A stretch of DNA of 64,000 nucleotides, taken from assembly GCF_014076845.1 (NCBI RefSeq), contig NZ_JACGUT010000047.1:310001-374000 (forward strand), written 5' to 3'. Numbering within the stretch: the first letter of the stretch is position 1; each line of letters starts with the position of its first letter. Positions 1 to 9,948 of this stretch are shown one piece after another. The notes under the pieces are model-generated. The model was given only the letters and a program-made list of their open reading frames with translations, was not told the origin of the DNA and searched no databases. The DNA comes from Colwellia sp. MB3u-41. Its GTDB lineage: Bacteria; Pseudomonadota; Gammaproteobacteria; Enterobacterales; Alteromonadaceae. The position numbers and the translations under genes are program-made.

Positions 1-657
1 CTAGTCTTTGTGAGTCGAGTAATACCAATTTCTTTTTGTTTGGACTTAGTGCCGCCAAAGTTATCCAACAAAGTTTCTCATGATGGGTACAAGTGCTAGA
101 TGCACTGAGTTTCTTGGCTTGGTGATTAGCTGCATAAGCCCCTATTCGATATAAGTTAGTTTCTCCATCAAACGGCACCGTTCTATTGTTTGTCAATAAA
201 TACAATTTCTTTTTGTAAAAAACAAACGCTTTTAAATCATATTTTTTCTGATTTTCTTTTGGCGGATAACTTATTTGCTCTGGATACATAAATTTAATTA
301 TTTCAGCGCTGGTAGTCTCTCCTTTAATATCAATAGGGTTTTCTATTTTATATATCGTTAACCATTTTCGCTTATTCTCGTTATTACCAAAGTCTCCTAA
401 AAAGAAATGTCCAAAATCATCTTGAGTCATGTCTTCCCAGTAAATATTCTTAGCGTTAGTGATAAAAACCGTTTTACTTATTGTCCCATCAGGTTCAACT
501 CTGTATAAATTAGGTTGATCTCCTCCATCATTTATTGACCAAAGCTTACCTTTTTTATCAAATTCAATACCTGAAACTTCAGTGAGCTTTCATCCATGGA
601 GACAAGCTTATTATTAAAATGATGCTTAATTGATGAGCCGACAACAATATAAATCAA
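1..657 (-). pseudogene. Secreted beta-propeller-like protein, frameshifted, 3' end outside window
   Basis: Read on the minus strand, the frame from about 580 down to base 1 is open and looks like real protein, with VSGI, SINDGGDQPNLYRV, IYWEDM and FLGDFGNN motifs. This pattern (SGI / NDGG / WEDM / GD.GNN) is one I associate with uncharacterised secreted beta-propeller or phytase-esterase-like proteins. Upstream of about 581 that frame meets a TGA, while the next frame carries a natural continuation (NNKLVSMDESSL), so one base appears to be missing near 581-583. No good ATG precedes it; a TTG at 657 followed by a hydrophobic stretch (LIYIVVG) could be a start, or the 5' end may be lost. The family name is tentative. 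A sequencing error would also explain the shift. Confidence 0.55.
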
Positions 658-688
658 CGTACTAAAATAAAGGGTTATTTTAAGGCTA

Positions 689-805
689 TTATAAACTGTT
701 TAGGGCGTTTAAGAGGGCATGTTTTTTTTCCAAAAACGTTTTACCATTTTTTAGTTGGTTGTAAAACGCTTCTACCCAGTATTTAGCGATGGAGTGGTGT
801 GCCAT
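689..805 (-). CDS. Short ORF of 38 codons, possibly a transposase tail remnant
   Basis: An ATG at 805 opens 38 codons ending in TAA at 689-691. The product begins MAHHSIAKYWVEAFYNQL and ends HALLNALNSL, with a protein-like, basic and amphipathic composition. The FY..L..GK..HALLNAL pattern loosely recalls the C-terminal end of IS110-type transposases, but this is only a resemblance. No clear ribosome binding site is visible and a TGA lies just upstream in frame, so it may be a leftover of a larger gene rather than an expressed peptide. Confidence 0.25.
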   Translation of the reverse strand: MAHHSIAKYWVEAFYNQLKNGKTFLEKKHALLNALNSL

Positions 806-1149
806 AGATTTTCATATAATGTAGCTTGGTTAACACTGGATTATAAAATGAAATAAATGAGGTAATCGTAGACTTTAATAGGTGGGCAAGTTTACAAAGT
901 ATATACCAGCATCTCTATGATAAATGTATCTAAAGAGATGCTAAAATCAATCTGCATCTCTTGGTTTGGCTTATGGCTTAAAATACCACTAAAAAGCTCA
1001 AAATTAACGTTAACCGCTAGATACCTGTATAGCCTTTTATACGCGCCAATCCCTTGCACACTTATCTGGGCCACGAGGACCCACGATATAATGAATCTAA
1101 TAAATCAATGAACCCACAAAAGACTGGAGACTATATCAGTATTTGCCGT
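806..1149. other. Gene-free stretch with a 9-bp inverted repeat
   Basis: I see no convincing gene here. Positions 908-916 (AGCATCTCT) and 934-942 (AGAGATGCT) form a perfect 9-bp inverted repeat around a 17-nt loop, and GCATCTCT occurs again at about 954-961. The hairpin has no T tract, so it does not look like an ordinary terminator. The helicase gene ends at 1150 and no obvious terminator follows it. Confidence 0.4.
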
Positions 1150-2460
1150 TTATTCTGGATCAGCATACCCAGACCAGATATCGGCGTTGATGGTATTGAC
1201 TGGCGTTTTCTTTTTACGTTTTTTCTTACCTGTACCTTCAGGTTTTGCCATTGGCTTCTCTGCGGCAGTTATTGAATCACTACTCACTTCATCCGCTTCA
1301 AACCCCTTTACTTGCTCACGTTCAAGACGAATTTTATTCTTTTTTTCAATGACACTAAAGTGGTGGAAGTCTTCATGATCTATTAATGACAATGCTAAGC
1401 CTACTTCGCCCGCGCGGCCACTTCGGCCAATACGATGCATGTAGTCTGATGGACTTCTCGGTAAATTGAAATTGATCACCACAGGCAGTTTTTCAATGTC
1501 TATACCGCGTGCAGCAATATCAGTAGCAATTAGCACGTCAATCTCACCGGCTTTAAAGCCGTCAAGTACTCTACTGCGTTCACCTTGGCCTTTATCACCA
1601 TGAAACACCTCGGCGGTAATACCACGTTTAGCTAATTTTTCAGCTAAATGCTCACAATGGTGTTTAGCATTAACAAAAATCAGCGCTTGTCGCCATTCAT
1701 TTTCTTTAATTAAATGTGCTAACACAGCGGTTTTATCACCCTTGTTAACGGTAAAAACACGCTGTACCAAAGTACTCGCATCGCTGCTTTGCACTTGTAT
1801 TTCAATCGGATTGTGCAGTAACGCTTGAGTTAACGCTTTTACTTGATCAGGAAAAGTTGCTGAAAATAATAATATTTGTTTTTTCTTAGGTAATAGAGCT
1901 AACAGCGCAGTTAGCTCTTCAGTAAAGCCTAAACTTAACATTCTGTCGGCTTCATCAAGCACTAAGGTTTTCACCAAATCAAGCTTGACGGCATTACTTG
2001 AGATCAAATCGAGTAGTCGACCCGGCGTTGCAACCAAAATATCAGCACCACCACGTAATGCCAGCATTTGTGTATTCGCTGATACCCCACCAAAAACAGC
2101 AAGCGTTTTAATCGCGCCGTTAAAATGTGCCGAATAAGACTTAATACTGTCAGCAACTTGTTTAGCCAGTTCACGGGTCGGCACTAATATCAGTCCAGAT
2201 ACATAGTTACCTTTGTTACTTAATGATTTATCCACGCTTTTTTGCTGAAAAAGGTGCTGCAAAAGTGGTAATGCAAAAGTGGCTGTTTTACCCGAGCCTG
2301 TATTTGCCCCTGCAATTAAGTCATGCCCCGCTAATACACTGGGTATAGCTTGTGCTTGAATAGGCGTAGGTTGCTGATATTCCAGTTCAGTTAATCGAGC
2401 TAACAAAGGGGGAATAAGGCCAAGTTCGTTAAAATTTGCTGGGGTTGCGACAGAAGTCAT
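1150..2460 (-). CDS. DEAD-box ATP-dependent RNA helicase, RhlE-like
   Basis: A 436-residue DEAD-box helicase that unwinds short RNA duplexes using ATP, typically in ribosome assembly or RNA decay. All motifs are visible in order: Q-motif region PTPIQ (about 31-35), Walker A ANTGSGKT (52-59), PTRELA, the DEAD box, SAT, then in the second RecA lobe ARGID and HRIGRSGRAG. After the core there is a short tail rich in lysine and arginine (GTGKKKRKKKTP), typical of an RNA-contacting extension in RhlE-type proteins. The gene stands alone, and nothing upstream in 2461-2560 marks a promoter clearly. The subfamily (RhlE rather than SrmB or DbpA) is inferred from size and the basic tail. Confidence 0.9.
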   Translation of the reverse strand: MTSVATPANFNELGLIPPLLARLTELEYQQPTPIQAQAIPSVLAGHDLIAGANTGSGKTATFALPLLQHLFQQKSVDKSLSNKGNYVSGLILVPTRELAKQVADSIKSYSAHFNGAIKTLAVFGGVSANTQMLALRGGADILVATPGRLLDLISSNAVKLDLVKTLVLDEADRMLSLGFTEELTALLALLPKKKQILLFSATFPDQVKALTQALLHNPIEIQVQSSDASTLVQRVFTVNKGDKTAVLAHLIKENEWRQALIFVNAKHHCEHLAEKLAKRGITAEVFHGDKGQGERSRVLDGFKAGEIDVLIATDIAARGIDIEKLPVVINFNLPRSPSDYMHRIGRSGRAGEVGLALSLIDHEDFHHFSVIEKKNKIRLEREQVKGFEADEVSSDSITAAEKPMAKPEGTGKKKRKKKTPVNTINADIWSGYADPE

Positions 2461-3040
2461 TAATTAAAGGGCTCAAAGCTTAGATAAGTGCCGCTATTTT
2501 AGCTTATTTATGGCGGGTAAGTTAGTGAATTCGATCAGACAATACTTTAATGTTGTTCAGCACGACGTTATCAAACCATCATATTCGTTTTATTTTATGT
2601 TAACCCAATATTTAACTTGGTTTTACCCTAACACTCAAATACAGAAATAGAGAAATACTGACCTTTATGTATTGCCTCTCAAAGTAATGAGTGTAATTAG
2701 TATCAGATATGCATAACTGACTCAACTCCCCGTAGTTACATAATCAATCATTATCTTTAGACGTTACACTGCTATTACTTCTAATCCGTTAAAAATTTGC
2801 CAAAAAATTAAGACCCATAACAACTGGCGATTCAGAATCAACCTAACATCAGTAAACATAAAGCTATTCTTTAATAATGTGTTATCAAAAAAATTGAGGT
2901 TATGGGATATAAATTCAATAACAAAGCAAAAGAGTGTGAATTCCTATTTTTTAAGTGATAATGCGCCATCGAACTTCCGTAGTTTATGATATTAACGATA
3001 TAACGTTGATTGTATTGATAAATTGCTAATAAACAGAGAT
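2461..3040. other. Intergenic region between divergent helicase and ABC importer genes
   Basis: About 580 bases without a gene. It must hold the promoters of the minus-strand helicase and of the plus-strand importer operon, but I cannot point to a clear consensus or operator. The sequence is AT-rich without obvious repeats. Confidence 0.4.
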
Positions 3041-3910
3041 ATGATGAAAACAGTCACTAAACTAATAACATTATGTGCGTTAACCCTAAGCCTATTTGTA
3101 AATATCAACACAAGCGCCGCGACGTTTACTTTTACTGCGATCCCTGATGAAGACGAATCTCAACTTAGAACCCGTTTCGAGAAGGTTGCTCTTTATTTAG
3201 AGCAAAAACTTGGCGTTAAAGTAGAGTATGTACCGGTAAAGTCTTACTCTGCAGCGGTAACAGCCTTTAGAAATAACCAAGTGCAACTTGCCTGGTTTGG
3301 CGGTTTATCTGGTGTACAAGCCAGACGATTAGTACCAGATTCGCAAGCGATCGCCCAAGGTTATGAAGACCAGTTTTTTAAAAGCTATTTTATTGCTCAC
3401 TATAGTACGGGCTTAGAGCGCAGCGAAAGTTTTCCTGCTATTAGCCAGAAAACCTTCACCTTTGGTTCAAAAGGCTCTACATCAGGTCGATTGATGCCAC
3501 AATATTATATCGAAAAGCATTTAGAGAAAAAGCCACAGCAAGCGTTTAAACGTGTTGGTTTTTCCGGTGACCATAGCCGTACTATTGCCCAAGTGCAAGC
3601 GGGGGCTTATGAAATTGGTGCCGTTAATTATAAAGTCTGGGAAACAGCCCTTGTCTCAGGAAAAATAGACTCGAATAAAGTCAGCGTGATTTGGGAAACA
3701 CCTGCTTACCCTGACTACCAATGGACAATACGCGCAGGTGTTGATGCTAAGTTTGGCAAAGGGTTCAAAGATAAAGTACAGGCGGCATTGCTTAACATGA
3801 ATAATCTTGAGCTACTAAAAAGTTTTCCTCGTTCTTCATTTGTTAACGCGACAAATAAAGATTTTGAACCGGTATTAACCGTCGCTAAAAAGATAGGACT
3901 TATCGATTAA
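3041..3910 (+). CDS. Periplasmic substrate-binding protein of a PhnD/selenate-type ABC importer
   Basis: Periplasmic binding protein of about 289 residues in the phosphonate-binding (PhnD-like) superfamily. The mature start (FTFTAIPDEDESQLRTRF), the VKSYSAAVTAFRNNQVQLAW stretch and QGYEDQFFKSYF match what I recall of the family annotated as putative selenate ABC transporter binding protein; the substrate has not been shown here. Residues 1-28 form a signal peptide (MMKTVTKL..., hydrophobic core, cut near SAA-TF). A TTG at 3023 is in frame, but ATG 3041 or 3044 follows an AGAG ribosome site at 3035-3038, so I prefer these. The stop TAA shares its last A with the ATG of the ATPase gene, which shows translational coupling. 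Confidence 0.85.
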   Translation: MMKTVTKLITLCALTLSLFVNINTSAATFTFTAIPDEDESQLRTRFEKVALYLEQKLGVKVEYVPVKSYSAAVTAFRNNQVQLAWFGGLSGVQARRLVPDSQAIAQGYEDQFFKSYFIAHYSTGLERSESFPAISQKTFTFGSKGSTSGRLMPQYYIEKHLEKKPQQAFKRVGFSGDHSRTIAQVQAGAYEIGAVNYKVWETALVSGKIDSNKVSVIWETPAYPDYQWTIRAGVDAKFGKGFKDKVQAALLNMNNLELLKSFPRSSFVNATNKDFEPVLTVAKKIGLID

Positions 3911-4644
3911 TGATAATAATCGACAACCTAAACCTTCATTATAATAAAACAGCCAAGTATAGCTCTGGTAAAACTACCGATAAGAACACAGGTAAAAGCA
4001 CCGGTAAGCATAAGGCATCTACACAGGTTATTTTTGATCTGAGCCTAACCATCAATGAAGGTGAAAAAGTTGCGATTATTGGTCCATCAGGTGCAGGAAA
4101 ATCTAGCTTACTGCACCATTTGTATCAAACCTTACAAAGCCGTGCAGCTCTTTGTTCTCAACGACAAGGCTTAGTTGATAATTTAAGTATTTATCACAAT
4201 GTATTTATGGGCACTTTAGCCCGCCATCACTGGTTATATAACTTAATAAATTTAATTAAGCCGTTCAAAAAAAACCTCAACGAGATCACCGCACTTTGTC
4301 AGCAGTTAGAGTTAGACCAACCCTTGGCTAAAAAAGTAAATCAGCTTTCTGGAGGGCAAAGACAACGAGTTGCATTAGCAAGAGCCTTGTATCAGCAACA
4401 AGGAATTTTTATTGGTGACGAGCCTTTTTCTGCGCTTGACCCATTAATGACGGCAAGATTACTCGACATCGTATTCGCACAGCACAACAGCGTCATTATG
4501 GTGATGCATGACCGAGAACTTGCAATGAACGCCTTCGACCGTGTTATCGCCTTAGATAAAGGTCGACTGGTACTCGACAGCAAACAGCAGAGTATTAACC
4601 AACAACAAATTACCAAGCTCTTTCAAACGAGCGCTGTCGCGTAG
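3910..4644 (+). CDS. ATP-binding subunit of the PhnD/selenate-type ABC importer
   Basis: Cytoplasmic ATPase of 244 residues that powers the importer. Visible motifs are Walker A GPSGAGKSS (about 59-67), signature LSGGQRQRVALARAL, Walker B IFIGDEP and the H-loop VMHDRE. It is similar to PhnC. Between residues 12 and 38 there is a low-complexity insert rich in K, T, S and G (SSGKTTDKNTGKSTGKHK) that looks like a local tandem expansion not usual in the family. The region between Walker A and the signature is short, and the Q-loop is present as SQRQGLVDNLS. The permease gene begins 9 bases after the stop. Confidence 0.88.
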   Translation: MIIIDNLNLHYNKTAKYSSGKTTDKNTGKSTGKHKASTQVIFDLSLTINEGEKVAIIGPSGAGKSSLLHHLYQTLQSRAALCSQRQGLVDNLSIYHNVFMGTLARHHWLYNLINLIKPFKKNLNEITALCQQLELDQPLAKKVNQLSGGQRQRVALARALYQQQGIFIGDEPFSALDPLMTARLLDIVFAQHNSVIMVMHDRELAMNAFDRVIALDKGRLVLDSKQQSINQQQITKLFQTSAVA

Positions 4645-4653
4645 GTTTATTTT

Positions 4654-6156
4654 ATGGCGCCGCTTAAAAATAGACAATATCCTTTGGGCTATTGGCAAAA
4701 AGTCACTTTATCAATTTGGCTTATCGCCTTGGTTATTCTTCCTTTCGCCGATATAGAAATTGTAAACTTCGACCCTTTTCTTGAATTAACGCTGATGGCA
4801 CAAGGGTTAATGTCCCCCAATTTTTTTGCCACCGAATACCTCTTTCAAGCGGTAATTCAAACCATTAATTTTGCCATTATCGGTGTATTTTTAGGGTTAA
4901 TAGTTGGTGCACCCCTTGCCCTAATATATCAAAACCCCATAGTCTCTGGCTGCTGCTCTTTTTTTCGGGCTATTCATGAAATCTTTTGGGCACTGTTATT
5001 CTTACAGGTTTTTGGTCTTTCTCCCATCACCGGGATTTTAGCGATAGCGATCCCATTTGCCGCAACTTTTGCCCGAGTATTTCACGATATTGTCAACCAA
5101 TCATCAGACAGCCCTTTAGAAATTATCGATAGCCGCGCAGATATTATTAGCCGTTATATTTATGGAAAAATAGCTCAGGTGCTGCCGCAACTTATGGCCT
5201 ACACTCGTTACCGCTTTGAATGTGCCCTACGCAGTAGCGCCGTCCTCGGTTTTATTGGTATGCCAACGCTAGGTTTTTATATGGAAACAGCTTTTAAACA
5301 AGGGAATTATAACGAAGGCGCCGCATTATTGATGCTATTCGTTGCTCTTATTGGCACCATTCGTTATTGGTGCCCACCTAAATTACTCGGGGTTTACCTC
5401 GTTATTGCTTGCGTCACATTGGTAGAGATTCCTGCGGTAGACAGCAGCTTATTAGTCCGGTTTATTAGCCAAGATATATTGCCACCGATGTTGGTAAACA
5501 CGGCGACGTTTGCAGAAGTGCAATGGCTTTCACTCTATGTTTGGCTTAGCGATATTATAACACTGCAAGCGATTCCAGGCGTAATAGCGACCATGACTTT
5601 AGCCTTACTTGCCTTGTCAGCTACCCACTTTGTTACTTTAAATGCTCATGCTTTAGCAAGTAAACAATTATCGCCAGTGCCATTAACTTGGTTGGGACAG
5701 TTAATGTTATTAATAGGCCGCTGCGTACCAGAATATATTTTAGCATTTATCTTTTTAATGCTGCTTGGCCCTTCAATGTTACCGGCAATAATCGCATTAG
5801 CCATACACAATGGCTGCGTTATCGCCTACTTGGCTGTTCGACAAAGTAACACCATTGCACCACAGCAAATGCAGATAAGTAAGCTAAACCAATTTAACTA
5901 CCACATAATGCCGAGTATCTATCCTAATATAATGGCCTTAATGTTCTATCGTTTTGAGATAATCGTACGAGAAACTGCCGTGTTTGGCATTTTAGGTATT
6001 ATGACCTTAGGATTTTATATCGACAGTAGCTTCAGCGAAATACGCTACAGCAATGCACTGGTACTGATCACCTGTACCGCCCTGCTCAATGTCGTTATTG
6101 ATATCCTATCAAGACGACTGCTTAAGTTACCAAAAGCGAGTCAAGTGAGTTGTTAA
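4654..6156 (+). CDS. Two-domain permease of the PhnD/selenate-type ABC importer
   Basis: Inner-membrane permease of 500 residues, about twice the length of PhnE. It contains two copies of the binding-protein-dependent permease domain: one at roughly 55-240 and one at roughly 310-495. The copies share an alignable motif, YRFE..LRSSAVLGFIGMPTLGFYM in the first and YRFE..VRETAVFGILGIMTLGFYI in the second, so this is a tandem duplication or fusion that could supply both membrane subunits as one chain. Many hydrophobic segments are visible. It closes the three-gene operon; the substrate (selenate, selenite, phosphonate or phosphite) is inferred only from the binding protein. Confidence 0.87.
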   Translation: MAPLKNRQYPLGYWQKVTLSIWLIALVILPFADIEIVNFDPFLELTLMAQGLMSPNFFATEYLFQAVIQTINFAIIGVFLGLIVGAPLALIYQNPIVSGCCSFFRAIHEIFWALLFLQVFGLSPITGILAIAIPFAATFARVFHDIVNQSSDSPLEIIDSRADIISRYIYGKIAQVLPQLMAYTRYRFECALRSSAVLGFIGMPTLGFYMETAFKQGNYNEGAALLMLFVALIGTIRYWCPPKLLGVYLVIACVTLVEIPAVDSSLLVRFISQDILPPMLVNTATFAEVQWLSLYVWLSDIITLQAIPGVIATMTLALLALSATHFVTLNAHALASKQLSPVPLTWLGQLMLLIGRCVPEYILAFIFLMLLGPSMLPAIIALAIHNGCVIAYLAVRQSNTIAPQQMQISKLNQFNYHIMPSIYPNIMALMFYRFEIIVRETAVFGILGIMTLGFYIDSSFSEIRYSNALVLITCTALLNVVIDILSRRLLKLPKASQVSC

Positions 6157-6567
6157 ACTTTATTTATTTAGCTAAAGACCATTGCCAAAACACCTAAAAG
6201 TAAGCAAATAGATACCTTAGCCCTTGTTGTAAGACCAGTTTCTTGGGCAGTGCAGACGTTAGCATCGAAAATTTACTTATGACTTTTAATCGCTAAAAGC
6301 AGAAAATTGCTACGTTAATTTTAATTGCTCACTTTTGGCAGTAATAGAGACAAACTTTCTGTCATTTATTTAAAAAGTAACCTGACATAGACCGTATATG
6401 ACTTTACTTCTCCCCCCTTGCAGCGAAATACAGTGAATTGGTTTCTCTCACCACCCACTGTATATTTTGTAAAAGCATTTAAAAAAATGGTAACTTATCT
6501 TTTTATATAGGTCCTTTACCGATTATTTTTAGGCTTTATAAACTATTCCCCCGACTAATGTTGTGTA
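6157..6567. other. Convergent intergenic region
   Basis: About 410 bases between the ends of the importer operon and the Tricorn-type gene. I find no gene and no strong terminator hairpin. Confidence 0.4.
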
Positions 6568-9500
6568 TTACTGAATTAACCCTAGCGGCATTATTTTGTT
6601 TAAATAGCTGGAACTTCCAGGATGAATAGGGTATTTGGGGTTAGAAAAAATAACGTTCTGATTATTCTTCATTGCCTCATTAATAGCCGTTTGCAATTGC
6701 GGATCTATGTTTTTAATATAGTCTTTTGGCCAAATCTGTTTTTCAATCATTACCGGTACTCCTTGATTTTCAATCCCCCAATCACCATCGGGGAGATAAG
6801 CTCCTCGATTTGGAATTTGAACTTTTGCGTTATCTATCGTTTGCATTTTAAAACCCCACGGACCTATACCTGCACCAAACGTTTGTCTACCAACGCTAAT
6901 GCCAAGCTCTGCCTTTTGAAACATAGTTGCAAATGTTTCTGCTGCCGAAGCGTTCCATTCATTGGTCAATAAAACCTTTTTGCCTTCAAAACTATTGACG
7001 GGAACCTTAAGGTCTTGGCCATATCTAAATTTATACGCGTAAAGAGGCTTGCGCTGTAGCATTGAGATCAGAAGATCAGAAGTGATACCGCCACCATTAA
7101 AACGTTGGTCGATAATTAACCCTCGTTTAGCTTTCGCGCCGTAATAACCGCGCAAAAAGTTTTCAATACCTTGAGCGTTATAACCGTCAATATGTAAATA
7201 ACTTACTTGTCCAGCGCTTTGCTTTTCCACTTTACGTCGGTTATTTTCAGCCCAATCAGCGATTCGTAGTTGATCGTCTCTCATCAAAGGAATTACTTTT
7301 ACTGTTCGACTGTTATCACCATTCGCGCTGGTAGAGACTTCCAAAGATATGACTCTCCCTGCCATATTCATTAGCGGACGATAAAGATTTTGCTCAGCGG
7401 TTAATGCTTGACCATTAATTGAAATTAGGTATTCTCCGTTTTTCACTCTGCTGCCTGGCTGATCTAAAGGTCCATAAACTCCATCTCTGCGATCGTAATG
7501 CCCTTGCTGATATATTTTAGATACCCGATAACGGCCATTAGCCACTATAAAATCGGCACCTAATAATCCCGGCTGACTATTTTTTTGTATTTTAATGCCA
7601 TTGTCACCAGTTCCTAACCCTAAATGACTAACGGAGGTATGAGAGAAAATACGATCATTAAAACGCTTCAACCCTCTACGGCTGGTAATGTTAGGTATAA
7701 ACTGTTGATAGTGTTGCTCTAACTCAATCGTGTCATAACCATGAACGTTGGCATCGTAAAACTGTTCTCTAAGGTATCGCCAAGAAGACTGATAGATCTG
7801 TTGCCATTCCTTAATCACATCAATTTTTGCCCCCAGTGACGGTATGCTAACTTCAATTACTTGAGGTTTTTCTTCACCAAAATCTTGGCGAGTAAAGTTA
7901 GCGCCCTTTTTATAAAGAACATATCGGCGCGAAGCGTCAACAGTGAACTGCTGGGTTGAATAGCTTAGCTGGGTAAGTTTCGCAGGTTTTTTAAGATCAT
8001 AAAGATATAACGCCAATCTGGGTTCTGACACTTGCGCAGGGTTAACTGGCCATTCCATGGTTTGTAGCAGCATTTTCCCCGGCGATAATGCAGTAATACT
8101 TTCTAGGCCTTTATGAGGTAATGCTAACGGCATGATCCGTTCACCTATCTCATTAAAATCAATCTCGCCCCCTTGTTGAGTAACAGACCAATTTACATTC
8201 ATATTAGGTTGATTAATAACAGGTAACACCGGAGGGGGAGTATTTTTTTGCAGTAAAATCACATTCAAATGACCACTAAGATGACTACTTTGATCATAAG
8301 CACTCAAGACACTCCATTTAAAGTCTGATGCAGCACGATTATAGCTCGACATAAAATAAAGATACTGACCGTTTTGATCAAAAGCGGGTGATGCCACATA
8401 GATATCGCCCTTAGTCATTTGATGACTTTTTCCTGTTGTTAAATCACGTACAAACAATGTTGGTAAATAATTATCAAGCTTTTTTATATAGGCAAAATAA
8501 CGACCATCTCCAGACCAGACCCCAGACCAAGAGTCTTGACCGGGATCGTTGGAGTTATCGATTATCCTTGCCTTACCTGTGACTCTATCAAACAACCATA
8601 AATTCAACCGGTGATCAGCAAACGTTAAATATTGACCATTAGGCGACCAACTTAACTCATAATAAACCGACGGATGCTCTTCGATAATAAATGCTTCTGT
8701 TGTCTTTGATTTAAGGTTCATTAATGCCAGACGATTATCGCCATGGACATCACTGAAGTAAGCGATATGCTTACTATTGTGAGCAATGGCGACGCCAAAT
8801 TCACTTACCCCTGGAGTTTGTGTCAAATTAATTGATTTTTTACTATTGAGATCAAAACTAAATAAATCACCTCTCGCTGATAAAATTGCCTTTTCACCTT
8901 CGGGCATTAGCTGATAATCAGTTAACCAACGTGAAACATCGACTCGACGATCTCTCATCAAAGAACGATCTAATGTGACGCTTACATTCAGTTTGATTAC
9001 CCGGTTACTCGCTAAGTTTAAGGTATACAAAGCGCCATCACGGGCAAACGCTATATTCCCTTGCTCGCTATCAATGCTCGCAAAGCGCACGCCATATTTA
9101 TCAAAATCGGTTAGTTGCTTAATATTAGCGCCAGACACATCACAAACAAAAAGATTATGAGTACCGGTTTGATCAGATATATAACTGATGCTGGTGTTAT
9201 AAAGCATTGGAGAAAACGCATTGTATTTTTCGCCGACAATCAGCTGAGTGTCAAACGTTTTAGGTGTTAGCTTATAGATACCCGCACGCATGCCACCTCG
9301 GTAATAGCGAAATTCACTTAAGCCCGGAAAAATGCCCATGGGCACATAAAAATCACCCGCATCGCTATCACCAAAGGCATACTGTACGCCAAAAGGAAGG
9401 GATAATTCAGTTGGCCATTGTTCATTGACCGCAATTTGATATAAGCGATGGGCACGACCATTTTCACGTGCTGAGCGAAAAATTACCTTAGTATCATCTA

Positions 9501-9873
9501 TGCTCCAAGCAACGGGCACATCAGCTAACGGATGGTAGCTTAGACGTTTGGTCAGACGGCTTGTTAAATCAAGTACATACACATCGCCTCGCCCTGTACT
9601 ACGGCGAGTGAAAGCAACCTTAGAGCCATCTTTTGAAATAACAGGAAAAGCATCATCCCCTTTAGCAGGAGTCAGTACTGTGGCCTCTCCTCCTGTAACA
9701 GCCACCATCCAGAGTTGTCCATTACTGGCAAATACAATGGTATCACGGTGAATTGCAACACCTTCAATATTTAATGGCCCGCTCGTCGCCATCGATTGAG
9801 CATCAGCACTTACCAAGAGAGTAAGAAAGAGCAGCTTAAAAATAAGCGCCTTAGTAAAATTAACAATTGTCAT
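6568..9873 (-). CDS. Tricorn-type S41 protease with beta-propeller and PDZ domains
   Basis: A 1101-residue exported protease. Residues 1-26 form a signal peptide (hydrophobic LIFKLLFLTLLVSADAQ). Residues about 30-560 hold repeated beta-propeller blades of the WD40/PD40 type (for example PVISKDGSKVAFTRR, LSWSPNGQYLTFADH). A PDZ-like segment follows around 770-850 (GVYGPLDQPGSRVKNGEYL). The C-terminal tail-specific protease domain includes IIDQRFNGGG and NASAAETFA, where the serine is the likely nucleophile. This is the architecture of Tricorn homologues, which degrade peptides or unfolded proteins. It lies 75 bases downstream of the ABC exporter permease on the same strand and probably belongs to the same unit. 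Start chosen at the ATG giving the signal peptide. Confidence 0.88.
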   Translation of the reverse strand: MTIVNFTKALIFKLLFLTLLVSADAQSMATSGPLNIEGVAIHRDTIVFASNGQLWMVAVTGGEATVLTPAKGDDAFPVISKDGSKVAFTRRSTGRGDVYVLDLTSRLTKRLSYHPLADVPVAWSIDDTKVIFRSARENGRAHRLYQIAVNEQWPTELSLPFGVQYAFGDSDAGDFYVPMGIFPGLSEFRYYRGGMRAGIYKLTPKTFDTQLIVGEKYNAFSPMLYNTSISYISDQTGTHNLFVCDVSGANIKQLTDFDKYGVRFASIDSEQGNIAFARDGALYTLNLASNRVIKLNVSVTLDRSLMRDRRVDVSRWLTDYQLMPEGEKAILSARGDLFSFDLNSKKSINLTQTPGVSEFGVAIAHNSKHIAYFSDVHGDNRLALMNLKSKTTEAFIIEEHPSVYYELSWSPNGQYLTFADHRLNLWLFDRVTGKARIIDNSNDPGQDSWSGVWSGDGRYFAYIKKLDNYLPTLFVRDLTTGKSHQMTKGDIYVASPAFDQNGQYLYFMSSYNRAASDFKWSVLSAYDQSSHLSGHLNVILLQKNTPPPVLPVINQPNMNVNWSVTQQGGEIDFNEIGERIMPLALPHKGLESITALSPGKMLLQTMEWPVNPAQVSEPRLALYLYDLKKPAKLTQLSYSTQQFTVDASRRYVLYKKGANFTRQDFGEEKPQVIEVSIPSLGAKIDVIKEWQQIYQSSWRYLREQFYDANVHGYDTIELEQHYQQFIPNITSRRGLKRFNDRIFSHTSVSHLGLGTGDNGIKIQKNSQPGLLGADFIVANGRYRVSKIYQQGHYDRRDGVYGPLDQPGSRVKNGEYLISINGQALTAEQNLYRPLMNMAGRVISLEVSTSANGDNSRTVKVIPLMRDDQLRIADWAENNRRKVEKQSAGQVSYLHIDGYNAQGIENFLRGYYGAKAKRGLIIDQRFNGGGITSDLLISMLQRKPLYAYKFRYGQDLKVPVNSFEGKKVLLTNEWNASAAETFATMFQKAELGISVGRQTFGAGIGPWGFKMQTIDNAKVQIPNRGAYLPDGDWGIENQGVPVMIEKQIWPKDYIKNIDPQLQTAINEAMKNNQNVIFSNPKYPIHPGSSSYLNKIMPLGLIQ

Positions 9874-9948
9874 ATTAGTGTTCCTATTTCGCCAAATCTA
9901 CAGCTATTGCTAGCCTAAGCCTTGCCGATATTAGATTACAAATGGGGG

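Noticed and set aside
892-1111. Overlapping open frames of about 60 codons on both strands
   Set aside because: No ribosome site, no family resemblance, and the region holds an inverted repeat; such frames are expected by chance.
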